Assembly: GCA_037039685.1 (NCBI GenBank)
Contig: JAWNGF010000011.1
Coordinates: forward strand, 992,001-1,056,000
From: Ceratobasidium sp. AG-K
Lineage: Eukaryota; Basidiomycota; Agaricomycetes; Cantharellales; Ceratobasidiaceae
Direction of reading: 5' to 3'
DNA: 64,000 nt
Position numbers and translations under genes: made by a program
Notes under the pieces: generated by a model
Database searches by the model: none
The model's input: the letters and a program-made list of their open reading frames with translations, nothing else
Told to the model about the DNA's origin: nothing
Part shown: positions 1 to 13,048 of the stretch, in pieces
Numbering within the stretch: position 1 is the first letter of the stretch
Layout of the letters: the number at the start of each line of letters is the position of its first letter

Positions 1-1879
1 TTCGTGTAGCCCCGCTTGGAGCGGGCTGTGCATTATGTGCAGTAGGTGGGTTGGGGGCAGCCGAAGTAATGGTCGTGAATGGCGCCACGAGGGCCGCTGG
101 AGCTAGGACGTTGGGAGGCGAGCGGACGCTGGACGGTGTCTGGCGCATAATCGCAGGACTCGACACCACTCGCGTAGCGGGAGTGGCGACCTTGGATTGT
201 TCAGGACTCTGCTGAGGCAATGAGGATTTGTAACAATAGAGTAGAGGCTATATTCACCTTGGCCGCTGGAGTCATACTCAAGCTTGGCGCCACAGGAGCG
301 CGTGGAAGTGAGGTCACCGTATGCGAGGTGGAAGCCGATGTCTGCTTATTCTCGGCATCCGTCTCGTCAATGTCCTCCACCACCTCTGATACCGATTGTT
401 GCCTCGAAGGCTTAGGCTTGCTGTGAGCGCCACCACGTGATTTGTCCGAGGAGTTTGACGTCGTTCGTGTCAATGCGTTGGGACGAGCACGATGCGCCAC
501 GCGGGCAGCGGGCTTGTTGGCCTTGACCCCCTTGGCCGCCCTGGTCCGGGTATATGCGGCATTTCCGGACGAGGTGTGCGCGTGATTCGTGCCTCGTGGG
601 CTCGAAACATCTTGAGCAGCCTGTGACGCGGCATCCGGCAAAGGGCGTGCACTAACCGGTTCGTTAGTGGTCGCGCTAGAGAGGCTGGAGGGCTGTTGTC
701 CGCCAAGTACCACATGGGGATCGGTCACGTTACTTGTGGTGTTACTGTTTGAGGAACTGCTGTGGCTACGGCCGTCGTCGCTGGCGGTTGCACCTTCAGG
801 CGATTGGACATAGAAAATTTTCTTCTTGGGATCTTCGTCGGCTAGTTCCGGAGCAGAGACCTCAGTAGGCGTCAAGGGCAAGGCGGCGGCAGAAACGAGC
901 TGCTCAGATGCTGATGGGCCTGGCAATAGAATCGAATGGGGATGATCGAAGGTGCTGGGGGCGGCAAGAGCCAGAGGAACGACGCTGGGGAAAAGGGCCG
1001 ACGGTATGTTGGTGGGAACAGCTCGAGCCCGCGTCGAGGGAGTGTGAGGCGGGGTCGGCCGAGGAGTCGGTGTGATGATCGTGAGGGTTGGCGCATTGTG
1101 TGCCGGCTGGTCATCTGACACAGTCGGAGGTGTCGACGGAGACTGAATTAAAAGTTGAACCGCCTGGATCTTAGGGGTGGATAGAATGTGATCTTGGCTA
1201 GTCGCCGGAGCCGGGGCTGGCTCATCGAGGGCGATGGGACACCCGCATCGAATTTCTCGGGAAGTAAATTGCTAATAATCCTGCCAATATTCGTATTGTG
1301 CGAATGGCTGGTGCTCTCGGGGGAGGAGTTGCAGCGTGACTCGGCGGTGAGGGCCGGGCGAGCAGATGGGGTTGGTTGGGAGGCTGATAAGACCGGGGGC
1401 TCGCAGGAAAGTCGGCGAGAACGGAGAGGCGAGACAGGAGCTGGCCGTTGGAGCGTGATGGTGGAAGATTGGCGCCTACCACTAACGCCGGGCTTATCAG
1501 CATAGGTCGCCGTCGGTTGAATCGCAGGATCACGGCTCGGAGGTGCCGAGTCATCTTCCCACTCGCCGCCCGAGTCGTCGTCGTCTGTAATAACGTCGAG
1601 TGTTGAGTGCTCCAATGGGGGGACGTCATCGGCTGGTCGATCCAATAGCAGCTGGCGATGCCAAAGCCTCCAGGTCATGTTTTCCAGCCTGGTGCCATCT
1701 TGCAGCGCACCGTGGTCTTTGTGAACACTAGAGGTCCAGGGCAGCGTGTGAGCTGTATTCCGCTGCCTCCATACCCAGTCCATACCTGTCCACAGTGCCC
1801 GCAGCGCATCGGGTCCCTGCATCTTGTCCACCGCCGACATCGATATCTGCAAAACCGGGAGCTCAAACTCGACCGCCAT
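1..1879 (-). CDS. AreA GATA-like domain protein, 3' end outside window
   Basis: The ATG at 1877-1879 sits in a good context (ACCATGG). Residues 20-75 match the fungal 'nitrogen regulatory protein AreA, GATA-like' domain: an ALRALW start, then RLENMTWRLWHRQLL. A Ser/Pro/acidic tail follows. No GATA zinc finger is visible, so this is the family of AreA-domain proteins without a finger, whose role is poorly known. The first exon runs to about 1243. A second intron lies between about 1242 and 1114; its exact ends are unsure because two acceptors (1143, 1114) give different phases. A clear 46-nt GT-AG intron is at 212-257. After it the frame stays open (Thr/Ala/Pro-rich) through position 1, so the C terminus is off the window. 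Domain call firm; downstream exon joins moderate. Confidence 0.72.
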
Positions 1880-4742
1880 GGTGGATTGCGCAGAGGGCTG
1901 CTACGATGAAATCGGCGCGGTCGTCGCACGTGATTGCGGTCGATGGGGTCGTTGGCGAGAGCGCTCGCGGGTTTGCCGCCGACAGCTGAGCAGGTGCAAA
2001 GTGAGTCTGCTCTGCGACAACGGACGAGTGTGGTAGTGGGATTCAGTCAAGTGCTTGGATTCACCGACTAGAAACACATGACCAATTGGCTTTCCCTGCT
2101 TTTGACACAATCAGGACCCCAGATCTCGGTACATTTTCGGTATACGCAGGAGATCGGACCGGTACACTGTACTTTATTTACCAACTTTATTACAACTTGG
2201 CTAATGCCATTACTACCCTGGTCTTACACGTCGCATACAGCGTGCCCACGGGCAAATCGCCCAAAAAATCCACTGGCCCCGAGACCAACGTCAGCTGAGC
2301 AGGGCTGGAGCAAGAGCAGCGCTTTCGAACCAACACGCTTTGTTTCCATCATGTGTCGCCCAAAACACGCCCTCGCGTAAAGCTAGCATGTAGCATTTCA
2401 TCGGCTCCTAACCAATCCCCAAACACAACCAAGGACATATTTTATTGATATGACGAGTGGCGGCTGGTACTGTGCAGCCCCAGCTCTGAAACTCGGACAC
2501 ATTTTATAACTTGAATTCCAAAATGCAGAGCATAAAACTCTAAATCGTTGTCGAGATCCAATCCCCGGGCGCCCAGATACCTTAAATGGTAAAGCGCTCG
2601 CCTGACGATCAATCGCGCCATACGGCCCGCTGCTTAGCTCATCACTTACCGGAGACAACTTCCCTTGCTGAGTAGCCGGTGTACGGGGTCCCGTACACGG
2701 CCTGCTTATCGTCGACACTCAAGCCAACGAGCCCGAGGTGGAGCGCTCGGACGGCGCTTTGAACTCCCACCACTTCTCCTGGAGATAAACATGGTGTGAT
2801 TAGTCATACAAGTGGAGTATCATGACAATGTCTTACGTCTACTCGCCACCGCACAATCTCCTTGTATGATCGGTTAACACTCCAACCTCGCAACACGCGT
2901 GAAACCCTATGCTCGTAAGCCCACCAGGACCTCAAACCCCAGGGCTATACCATGCAGCCGAGGGTGGTCAAAACTTTCAAGCGTGCACATCACACAAATG
3001 CGTACGACGTATATTACTCATTATACCTGTTGCGCCTGTCACGGCACCGTTTTACGTCTTGGTTCCACTTGATTGGTGTGGCCTAGTCGGGAGGGCGATC
3101 GGTGGGTGCCTACTAGAACATTATTGGCTTGCAAGACCCCGTGCTTCCGTCCCGACTAGACCCCGCCCCCGAGGTGCCACATCCGCACTAGTGCCACCCA
3201 TATGGACGAGCGGCTGGTTCATGGAGCCAACCAAAGACGGATCGAATTACGAGCACCGTCGACGACTCCGGACACGGGTAAACGGCGTACATCACATGAT
3301 GGCCACTGGCGATGAGGAGCAGTGATGATGCACTCGGACGCTCCGAAGGCTCTGTTCTCGTCCGACTGGGGGTCATTTGCAACGCCCGGGGACGATTTGA
3401 TCTAGGCCCGGATGTTCGAACAAGGAGATGGAGCCGCTGCTGCATACAGGCCGAAACTCTCGCATGATTAGAGTCTGAAGTCTTTGACCGGTCACAGACT
3501 TTCACGCCCCGAACCGGGCGGTTAAGAAACAGGAGGTGAGTCGACGAGGGTATGAGTCCGGCTGGCCAGTGCAATCCACTGGCCGGGCTTTCACGCCGTA
3601 AATGAGTTCTGATTGCATTGTATTCATTTGTGCCGACCCCCACGACCGATGGGCGCTCATCGGCACAAGGGACAACTGAAAGGGGCGACTAATAAGGCTA
3701 ACAATCGCATATAATCAGCATCCCAACCGCCACAGGTTCAGCCGTGTGAGGCGATTCACGTGTGCATATAGCCCACTCATTGTGGCACTTACGACAATAA
3801 ATCGATAGCGAGCTAATCAAACTTACGGGTGGATACACGTGTATTATCCCTGGACACAATTGATAACGCCGAGACACGTTGGGCCGCAGAATGGCCAACG
3901 TTCTATTGGACTTGGCCATCTTCATACGCTTCCAATGAAAAGTGAATGCATATACTCTAATCGGTGCATCAAGGGAATCCTCTCGCGCGTAAGTCGAAGC
4001 GATGCGTTGGGGACAAACCATCTCACCTTCAACCGAAGGGCAGAAGGTTCCTGTATCCATGTTCCTGTGATCGGGGGTAATTCATGAGCATACAAGCAAC
4101 GACGAACTATACCGAGGCTGGCGTAGATTGCAATTTCAGAGAGAACAAGGCCGCTTAAAGATTTCAAGCCGACAAACGCGCTAAGGTTTTCGAGCCAACA
4201 AACGGCCCGGTGGTGACCATAACACCAAGTGTCACTAATGTCCGAGTCAACCAATAAATGAGAGGAACTCGAGACTAAGATGTTCAAGCAGACGGTGTAT
4301 AATTTTAACGAATTTACTATAAGTTGCATATATAAGTACAATGCAGTGTGTTTTGGATAGGAGGGCCGATCCCAGGATAGACCCAGGTACAAGTTAAGAT
4401 ATGCGAAGTGCCCCAACTTTCGCAACGAAGTAGTAATGCACAATTCAAGGAAGGGTAGTGGTGTGAAGGAGTGCAATGGGCGAGCCCAACAGTCCGGACA
4501 ACCTCTGAAACACCTCTAGCGACGCCAGGCGCTAGAACGGGTGTCCCTGTGGGCGAGATGACCCAAAGTTCGAATGGAGACCAGGATAATACGAGAACGA
4601 GCACAACAAAGCGGACCAAAGCAAGACCAGATTACGAGTAATAGACTCCCAGGGATACAATGTTTATCTATGGTCGAGATTAGAATGTTATCAAATCAAG
4701 ACACATAATCGTACTCACAGAGAGGAGATATAGCGACAACAG
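1880..4742. other. Intergenic stretch, no recognisable gene
   Basis: About 2.9 kb between the starts/ends of two minus-strand genes. Only short open frames without family motifs or consistent splice joins occur. It holds a perfect 9-bp inverted repeat around 2681-2700 and a tRNA A-box-like string near 2590, but no matching T arm. Part should be the promoter of the AreA-domain gene. Confidence 0.5.
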
Positions 4743-5949
4743 TTATGCGACAAGGCAAGTACCCTTGGTGACATGGTACTTGAGACCATTAGGGTTCTTG
4801 TAGGACTTTTGGCACTCGGGGTTCTAGAGAAGTGGTCAGCACAGGTTGTAGTGCGTTCTAAGTGTGTGCTTACTGGGCACTTGTAGGCCTTCTCCTTCAA
4901 TGGCTTCGCCGAGGGCTTGGCCTTGATCGACCTGTGCGTCCAGCGCGACATCTCCGAGTCTTCCTCCTCCTCGTCAGAAGAGGGAGGCACTGAGACCACG
5001 GAAAGCCTCGACGCGAAGGCGGCAGGGGGCATGTTGGGGGGCACAGGGATTGTCAAGGTGGGCTGCTGGGGCGTGGCCATGTGGTAGTTGGAGGATAGCG
5101 AAGGGACCGAGTGGCGAGCCGAAAGGCCTTGAATAGGCAGGGGGGTGGCCGTGAGCACTGCAGGCGAGAGGCACTTGGTCGTATCGGGCAACGATCGTGC
5201 ACGGTTCCTGTCGCGCATGGACATTACAGATTCGTCGCTCATAAAGATATCTTCATCGTCGTCCGCAGCAGGGAAGTACGACTGCCAGGTCGAAGTGCGC
5301 GCCACGCTGGAGAGGGGCTGGGTAAGCGCGCCTACTCGCTGAGGCGATACGGCGGGAGTCGAGTTGGCAGTCGGGAAGTGGGATGCATACGCGTTGAGCT
5401 TGGACTCGAACTGGGCCGGGTCCACAAAGGTCGGCGCAGTCTCGGGTCCTGGAGTTCCCGGAGCGGAGAACGAAGATCGAGGCGATGACGACATGGACGA
5501 GTTGGATTCGTCCGAGCCACCAGCGTGCATGGCATCGTAGTGAGCAACGAGCTCATGCAAGTCCTGGAGGACCTGTCCACAGCAGTGGTAGTTCCTGCAC
5601 TACTTGGGGGTGAGTACATGCGCATAGGAGGCGGGCAGGGTGCTTACAAAGTTCTCCTCGATATCCATGCGAGAGTCGGGGCTGCGAGCCATGGACGATC
5701 CGATGGGTGGGGACATGGACAGGGAAGACTTGAACGGCGAGGCGTCAATCATGCTATATTGCTGTCAGCCAGTGTCTATGGACCCCAACGCGCTACTTAC
5801 TCGGTGTCTGTCCAGCTCATGCCTGACTTCCAGCCAATGGCAGCTGCCTCAAGAGCGGAGCTGTTGATGGACCATTGACGCGAGAACGAAGGCTGGCGGG
5901 TGTGCATCTTGAAGCTGGTCGAGTTGCGAGAGATGGGGAGAGGATCCAT
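4743..5949 (-). CDS. Sfp1-like C2H2 zinc-finger transcription factor
   Basis: Four exons: 5801-5949, 5648-5753, 4874-5599 and 4743-4823, separated by 47-, 48- and 50-nt GT-AG introns. They join in frame to about 353 residues. At the exon 2/3 junction is the first Sfp1-type finger, FCRNYHCCG then LQDLHELVAHYD, with the C-C-H-H spacing of the family. The last exon completes a second finger, YKCPNPECQKSYKNPNGLKYH, followed by VTKG and TC. Between them is a Ser/Pro-rich linker with an acidic patch (SSDEEEEDSEMSRW). In yeast Sfp1 drives ribosomal-protein and ribosome-biogenesis genes in response to nutrients; the same role here is an inference from the paired-finger architecture. The second finger only becomes visible after removing the 50-nt intron that interrupts it after KCP. 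Confidence 0.88.
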
Positions 5950-8583
5950 ATCAAAGTAGAAAGTCTATTGAACGAAATCAAGTAAAGAGAGAGTAGGGTA
6001 GAGTAGAGTAGGAGAATTAGGGGAGGGGGAGTGCTGAACCGTGAAGGTGGGGGGACGGAGGCAGTCGGGGCGGACGAATAAGTATCTGCGATTCACACTA
6101 TGCCGACTTGGAGCCAGGAGGCTAGAAGGGGCCGCATTCCGCGGACCCGGATCCGGGTCAAATACAGGGTCCGATCCCTCGAATTGGTCCACGCCCGAAC
6201 TGGCGTTTCCCGCGTGTCAGGTTCACGGGTGACGGCGATCTATGTAGAAATGGATTTGGTGCAGCGCTTTGGCTCGGCATACACTCTTCCGTAGATCAAC
6301 TATGCTTGCTCGACGCCCGCGCCGGTCCGCTCGTGCTGCCTCCTATCCTGCACGGTGGCAATCCAGGCCCCGGGCAGGTTTGACCTTGGGTTCCTATTGC
6401 TGTGCGCCTTCGGTTCCCTCTGTTGGTTGCCATCAACTCAGGAACCATACCTAATACCCCAAAGTTATTCCTTGCATGAGCTCATCATCCATAACCTGAA
6501 CAATGCCAGTCGGGTACCCCTATTGCCATACCCCTGGATATCCACCTTGTCGACTGAATAGGCGTTGCAACTATTATTACTTGACCTTGTCCGACGATGG
6601 GCCGCTCTAGAAGTGCCCGCGTACCCACGGAGACAACCATGCGTCGTACATAATCATTATGCATGACGACTAGTATCAGAACTCGTACGCATGCACCCCA
6701 TTATTGGCCCGCCCCCCTCGGTCTCTAGCCTGGGCGAACACGGGGCGAGTGCATATTCAGATGCTATGGGTTCGTTAGTTGCGCCACCACTTCCAAGACT
6801 CTCATTTGCCCTGGAGTAAATCGCTCATTCCATTTGTCCACTGTCGATCTGCAGGAGACGAAGTACCCATTCGATTTGCCGGGCAAGTACCGAGGGCTCG
6901 CAACCGGATACTCCTCACACCGATTCCAGTAGTTTGCATTTTTCGACGATTAGCGTTTAGCGAGCAATGTCTCATGATCTTGGTGGAGCTTGGTAAACGC
7001 CTATTAGGCACGGGACTAGGGGGAATATAGTAATCGAGCTTTGGGAAGGTCAAAAGCGCAATTGCAATCTTTGTCCGTTTCCACAATTTACCCGGACGTG
7101 TACCTGTCAATCATCAGTACGGCGCAAGAGAGATCCAGTTTAGCAAAATAAAGCCTATCCTTTGTTCCGGATTATAGGGGGATAGTGGCACAATACACGG
7201 TAAACCGAGCTCACAAAGTACGCACGCCGGCGGAATCTGTAGTCCAGACCTCGGCTGACGGGTTGGACACCAATCCCGGCTGACAGCAGGCAGCACCACA
7301 CGCACGCAAGTCCACAACTCCGACATAGCCCTCGCTGCGGCAGTGTATCGTCACACTGATGGGCTCATTACCCGATCCCCTACAATATCCCCGGCACAAG
7401 GTTGATTAGGTACGAGACGTCGTCAGCGAACCATATGCTCTAGCGACATTTTGGCCACTCGAAAGATCGTGTGTGAATGATTTCCAATTTGGCGGGTTTT
7501 GAATTTCAGCGAGGATCGAGTGTCTCATACGACTGGGAATGGCAGCGTCCGTCTAAAGCAAGTGGCGCGAAATTACAATGATCGTCGTGAGCATCATCTC
7601 GACTCGTTCAACGTTTGGGGTGGCCTGGGATAGGTGATCGACGTCGATGCGGGGCTCACGTCAACTGAAATTCGACTTGAAAGTGGCCGCCGAAGGCTGA
7701 GATAGATTGAAGTCCCAAGCATATCGTAGACATGTATGTTAACGAAATGTATTTGCGTCAAGGATTCTAGATGGGGGTTCCTATCGGCTCGGCCGAGGGC
7801 GGTTTGTCGCCTGAGCAAGCGCAAGGCAAGTTCGCTTCAATGTGATAACGGGCAATATGCTCATGGTGTGGTTAGAAGACTCGTAATGAAGCCGCCCCGA
7901 GAACGGACAATCCACTAAAGTAAAGTTTAACTATGAGCATGACGAACGGTTACACCCACCATACTTGCACAGTGAAACCCGCATACACGGATTCTACGCG
8001 CACTTATCCGATACTCGACGACTTCCAAGCTCTCATCAGTGCTTTCTTGTGCAAACTTGATAGATTGTTCGGAGGGTTTTGAGAAATTAGAGCCGATACA
8101 TCTGCATGATAACCACGTTCTGTACCTCATCGATATCTTACAGCGTGTCTTTAGGTTCGACAGGAGGACAAGCGCTCAATTCAGATGGTGCTGACATAAG
8201 GCAGGACCCTGAATGGATCCGGCCTCCGTGTGCGTTGAATACTGTCCCGACACCGCCGCAGACGACCCTCAAGCTAACAAGTGAGTACTGAATCTATGCC
8301 AAACCTTGGAGTATAGTGGTGGACATGCGTCGGAACTATTGTAAAGCGAGCTTGAGTGGGACAAACTTGCGTCGAGGCTGGATCAGGTTTTGGATTTGTG
8401 GATGGACAGAGAATGGGATAATGGCACATGGTTCCTGGATACATTCGAACTCTTACTGACAAGATGCTTATTTGTAGAACGGAACTGTGCGACTTGCTAT
8501 AGTTGCGGTGAGCTGACTGGAAAGTCCAGTCGAATCCAGCTGACGAGTGGCACAGCAACCGACACTCTTCCCAACTACCCATC
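5950..8583. other. Intergenic stretch upstream of eS10 and the Sfp1-like gene
   Basis: About 2.6 kb between two divergent genes, so it should contain both promoters. I see no gene in it. Features noted: a perfect 16-bp palindrome at 6144-6159 and an ACACCC-containing string near 7951 that loosely resembles a Rap1-type site, too far from the eS10 start to assign. Confidence 0.5.
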
Positions 8584-9167
8584 ATGATCATTTCCAAGCA
8601 GGACAGGCGCACCATCTACGAGAACCTCTTCAAGGGTGAGTACACAACTCTGTAGGCGCATCGAAGTAGACGTAACCTTCCAATTGTAGAGGGTGTTCTC
8701 GTCGCCAAGAAGGACTACAACGCGCCCAAGCACGATGACCTCGACGTCCCTAACCTACAGGTCATCAAAGCCATGCAGAGCTTGACCAGCAAGGGCTACG
8801 TCAAGACTCAATTCTCGTGGCAATACTACTATTACACCCTCACCAACGAGGGACTCGAATACCTTCGCGAGTGGTGCGTTACATTACCACTCAAGGTCAT
8901 GTATCTTTTACTCAACATGCGCATTCATTCCCGTCCACTAGGCTCCACCTCCCCGCCGAGATTGTCCCCGAGACCCATCGCAAGCCAGCCCGTCAACCCA
9001 AGCCTGCGGCCGTCCGCCCTGGAGGAGCAGAGGGCGCTTACCGCGCACCCCGTGGCGACAGGGACGACTATCGCCGCCGTGACGATGGTGCCAAGAAGGA
9101 GGAGGGTGCTGGTGCGGACTTCAGGCCGCGCTACTCTGGTGTCGGTCGGGGTGCCCCTACTTCGTAG
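8584..9167 (+). CDS. RPS10: 40S ribosomal protein eS10
   Basis: Exons 8584-8635, 8690-8873 and 8942-9167 join to 153 residues. The protein begins [20 protein letters not shown] and contains the family core ([60 protein letters not shown]). It ends in the usual Arg/Gly-rich tail. eS10 sits at the mRNA-entry side of the 40S head. Introns are 54 and 68 nt; the second splits the Trp codon of REWLHLP (TG|G). Length is typical for fungal eS10 (about 150). The start is fixed by the conserved N terminus. Nothing unusual in the gene. Confidence 0.96.
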
Positions 9168-11909
9168 ACGATTCCATTTGTGGATGGATGAGCCCCGTGT
9201 TGTTTGGTACGGGTCATGTATGACTATGCCTATGCTTGTGAACGCCCTGTTTTTCGTGCATATGAAGTTCTGGTTTATTTCCGGATGGGCCCGATCGCAT
9301 CTAGACCACCGAGCTCGACCTGAGTGTCGCCCGCAAATTAATGGCAAATAATTATAGTCAGATGATCTGGGGTCAGCCGCGTGGCTAAGTTACATAACCA
9401 GCCGCAACGCCACCCGCCTTTCGAGTCGGCTTACTCCGCAAGTTCCGCCCATCACAGGAACACCCGTTCGCGCCCCCTCGCGCCAACAACGTGCCCCGGA
9501 GGATGTTAGATGAGGTAATAATGGTCACAATACAGCCTAACCAAACGGATTATAACATCGTGTGTTAATGGGCGATCAAACCGAGAAGCACTGTCCACAC
9601 CGTGGCAGGCAGGAACACCTCGTCCCACACTTCCATTGCTATATCTTTGAGAATTTTGCCATGGATGGGTATGCTGGGGAGCGCGAGCTTGAGCTTGTAG
9701 AAGTTCTGATCATCAGAGGGGCGTTTTGCCGGGGTGGTCTGATTTTAATTTCGGTGTGTGTGTGAAGGGTATATGCACTTGCAACAGGGTCTTGCACCCT
9801 GGCCGTGGCAAGGGTGTCAACTGGTATTCACACAAATTTATCGTGCTAATTTGCTTCGGTCCACCCCTGTACACGTTGGAGCGCGATGTGATCGTACATC
9901 CGCTGTGCACAGCTAGGTCGTCGGCCTCGTTGTATACACGACGGGGCCGTACGGGGACAGTCGAATGAATTTTAGATGCGATTTGGCGACTGACTTCCGG
10001 CAGGGGCTGCATTAATGTTGCCGCTTAGCACCGGGTCGCTTGGAAGAGCGTTTGCCTTTACCTGTGAAACATAAATGAATAATTATGTACAAATCCGGAA
10101 ACCACGGATTGAAACAAGCTCGACAATGAGTCGTGGAATTGAAAACATGCTTTCACAGTGCAAATATTATTATAAATTAGATGAGTTCGCAACTGCATGA
10201 AGGCCTCAGCTTGCGTAAAACCATGTCCATCCAAACTTGGTCCCAGACCCGCGTTGCACAACTCGTGCATCCAAGTTTTAGGGACATGTGCATTTCAGTT
10301 CACACCTCGTTCTCGAGTAAGCTCGTTCTCGAATCCCTGCATGGAGCAGGTACAATACGATAAGGCTAATCCGCCAGCCCCGTCTTGGCCATACTGGGCC
10401 ACGCCACGCCATCCCAGAGTCTATTCACTCGCTGATGGTTCAATCGGAACTCCTTTCTACTTGAATTCATCTGTTGATTGATCCTACGTACACTAGGCTC
10501 ACTGACTTCCTAAAACTTCTTCCGCACCTTCCATCATCCCCAGTCTCCCCAAACCGAAGTCCGCATACACCCCATGCAGCGCATATGCTCAACTTGGCCT
10601 TCCATCGCAGAACTATAGCGCTTCGTTTAGCTTGCTCGCCTCTGCCTGAGCCAGTCTGCGCTCACGCTCACGCTTCGCTTCTGAAAGGGACTTGCCCCAC
10701 TCAACGGCCGGCGGGTCCTGTCACGAACCGTATCAGTATGCAATAATCTCAGATAACGCATAATGGGGGCGGGTACGGGAAGGACCAAGGGAAGGACGGA
10801 TGCAGCCAAGTCCCAGGATGGTGTCCACGGTGCGTTGGTGTCGAGGGATCAGAGTTGTCGGTGATAGTCGGACTCGGCCACAGGGGTTTAACAAATACAT
10901 CCAACTAGACTAGCTAGACCCAGGCCCTAAATTAAAATGTCGAATAGATGAAGGGAAGGTGTCAAATTAGATTGCGGGGAGAGATTTTAATGTGGTCGAA
11001 TGAGATTTAGTGGTCGATTCGATTACCCGGGTTGAAATGAATTCCAGTTGGCGAGGTCAACTGGCGCGTGTGTGCAAGTCAATTGAAATTTTGGCGCGTT
11101 GCATGCACGTGAGATTGCCATGTCACGATTCGGCTAGCATAGCCAGTATGTCCATTTGTGCAGGTGGCGCGAATAGTTGCAGGGAATGATACGCAGCGTG
11201 AGAGAAGTTAAACTTATGGCGACAGCGATGTCCCTTCGAGGGCTGGACGTACCCAAGCACATGTCCGAGCGAAGTTACGGGTTCGCGTGGGGGGCTACCA
11301 ATGATAGACATATGCAGAATATTCCAGCCTGCGTAAACACAGATGAAGATAAATGCACGTGGGATGTGGAGGATAGGTAATAATGGGGGTGATGCTGAAC
11401 CAATCTAGGGTGATCATCAACTCAGGAACGGCCACGCCTGGACGAAATTCGGTGTGTTGCACAGAAAGGAAGGTTGGCCCGGATGATGAAACAGCAGTCA
11501 GCTGCGTTTGGGGTAGAGCGGCCAGACACGTAGCCGGCGTGGTCGAAACCGAATCGATCCACAGGGTCACCAAGCCGACCAGAGAAGACAGGCTCAAATG
11601 TAGGTTGATAAAGTTTATCAAAGGTGTGTCATACTTCTGGAGGTTGATTGAGTCTGGGGATTTGGGGCCGTGCAAGTTCCCGGACCGAGATCATGAAAGA
11701 AGCGTACAGGGAGTAGTTGAAGAACGGAATTCCGAGAGGGGGGGGGGGGGGCATGCGTGGTGGGTGCTGTACGGGGATACTAGAGAGGTATGATTGGGGG
11801 TGCGCAAGCTGTTGTCAAAGTGATAATTTCCACGTTAGGCGTAAATGCAGAGGGCGACCGATTGAGAGGACTACCGGCTAATCCACAAGAAACGGTTGAC
11901 CGGTAGCAG
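9168..11909. other. Intergenic stretch, one possible cryptic exon
   Basis: About 2.7 kb with no recognisable gene. It contains a G14 run (11738-11751). On the minus strand there is a 34-codon exon-like stretch at 10613-10717 that begins at a good acceptor and reads EAKRERERRLAQAEASK, but I could not join it to a credible first exon. Nothing else supported. Confidence 0.45.
11738..11751 (+). repeat. G14 homopolymer
   Basis: Fourteen consecutive G in intergenic DNA, just before GCATGC. Such runs are unstable and prone to sequencing error. Confidence 0.9.
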
Positions 11910-13048
11910 TTACCTAAGATTTACCAGAATATCCACAGTAATAGTCTGAGTGGGGGATCCACGGCCGGGGATAAGATGTCGAAGATAGGAGAATATGGCA
12001 AGGAGCCTAGTAAGGGAGAGACTTACCCAAATGCCCAGTTCACGCTTGAGATCATTCACAGGTTGATCCCACCGCTTCTCCCAGAAGACTGTGATTAACG
12101 GGCGCGCAGCAGCACCACATCGAAGTGCCCAAGGAGCGAATTCGTTGACAAAGCGATCTCGCTGGTGGGCTGTGAGTCGTCCTAATGGTCGTTTCGGTTC
12201 GCCCGGAGGTCTACGGGTAGCACGTTAGTTGAGCAAATCTAAATGGCGTTGGTCTTCATTCACTTGTCGTAGGGATTTAGGAAGCGCTTTGGATTGGCGA
12301 GCTTGTAGGCGAGTGTTGTCGGACTGGGAAGCGGAGGTAAAAAGGCGGACAGGCCCGACAGAGCCGACAGAGCTGTGGAAGGGAGGCCAAAGTTGGCAAG
12401 CTCGAAAACCTTGAGAGCGAGCTCTGACGGAACAGATACACTCAGGCCACAAACAGCATGATAGAAATCATGACACTCGCGGTAGCGAGTCATGACATAT
12501 GCGAGTTCTGGATCATCGATGTAATGCACCTAATTTGTCATTCAGGTGGTCAAAAAAAATCATGATTTTAAGAAAAAAAAAGACCTACGGGTTCGCGAGT
12601 GTCTGGGGTAACTCCACAGCGATCTAGCCACGTAATGTACGTATGACCCCAAGTGCCCTCGGGCATGCGAGCTAAAGCCTCCATATCAACCGTATTGGTG
12701 TTCACCCTTGGGCGGTGCTTCAAGATAGCACGTCCTTCTGGGGACGCAAGCATTTGGTCTCGTAAACGGGGCAAGGATGAGCCGGCGGTAGTTTCTCCCA
12801 GCGCGGCTACCATATCTATTCTCAAAAAAAAATCAAGAACTGAAAGGAGAAAAAAAAGCAGATCGGAGCTTACCACCACGACGAGGGTCAGCAAGAGCTG
12901 TGAGGGCAGATCCCACAGCCATGAACGCATTTTCGGCCCAGTTGAGAGGTATATGTCCGTCGTAGGCGGGAGAGGCTTTTTCACGGCGAGAAAAGGCCAC
13001 AGGCCTGATTCGTGCCACAGAGACGCGTTTTGCAGCCAGTGAGAGCAT
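11910..13048 (-). CDS. COQ4: Ubiquinone biosynthesis protein COQ4, mitochondrial
   Basis: Exons 12874-13048, 12589-12815, 12264-12529 and 12027-12210 join in frame. The last 3' part (to TAA at 11910-11912) either reads through or uses one more intron, so the C terminus is uncertain. The protein starts with a basic, Ser/Arg-rich mitochondrial presequence. It then has the COQ4 landmarks: [67 protein letters not shown] (holding the HDxxH metal-binding motif), [13 protein letters not shown] and [17 protein letters not shown]4 acts on the matrix side of the inner membrane; it organises the CoQ synthesis complex and has been shown to act in C1 decarboxylation/hydroxylation of the ring. All invariant residues I can check are present. 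It diverges from the gene starting at 13235 with a 186-bp spacer. Confidence 0.93.

Noticed and set aside
2571..2640. tRNA-like string (D-arm-like TGGTAAAGCGCTCGCCTGA)
   Set aside because: No matching T arm (GGTTCRANNCC) at the right distance and no closing acceptor stem, so not a tRNA gene.
6100..6200. B-box-like GGTCCGATCCC near a GC palindrome
   Set aside because: No A box upstream at tRNA spacing on either strand.
10030..10085. Short minus-strand exon-like text GKGKRSSKRPGAKR after an acceptor
   Set aside because: No other exon could be found upstream, and 16 residues of Lys/Arg are too few to support a gene.
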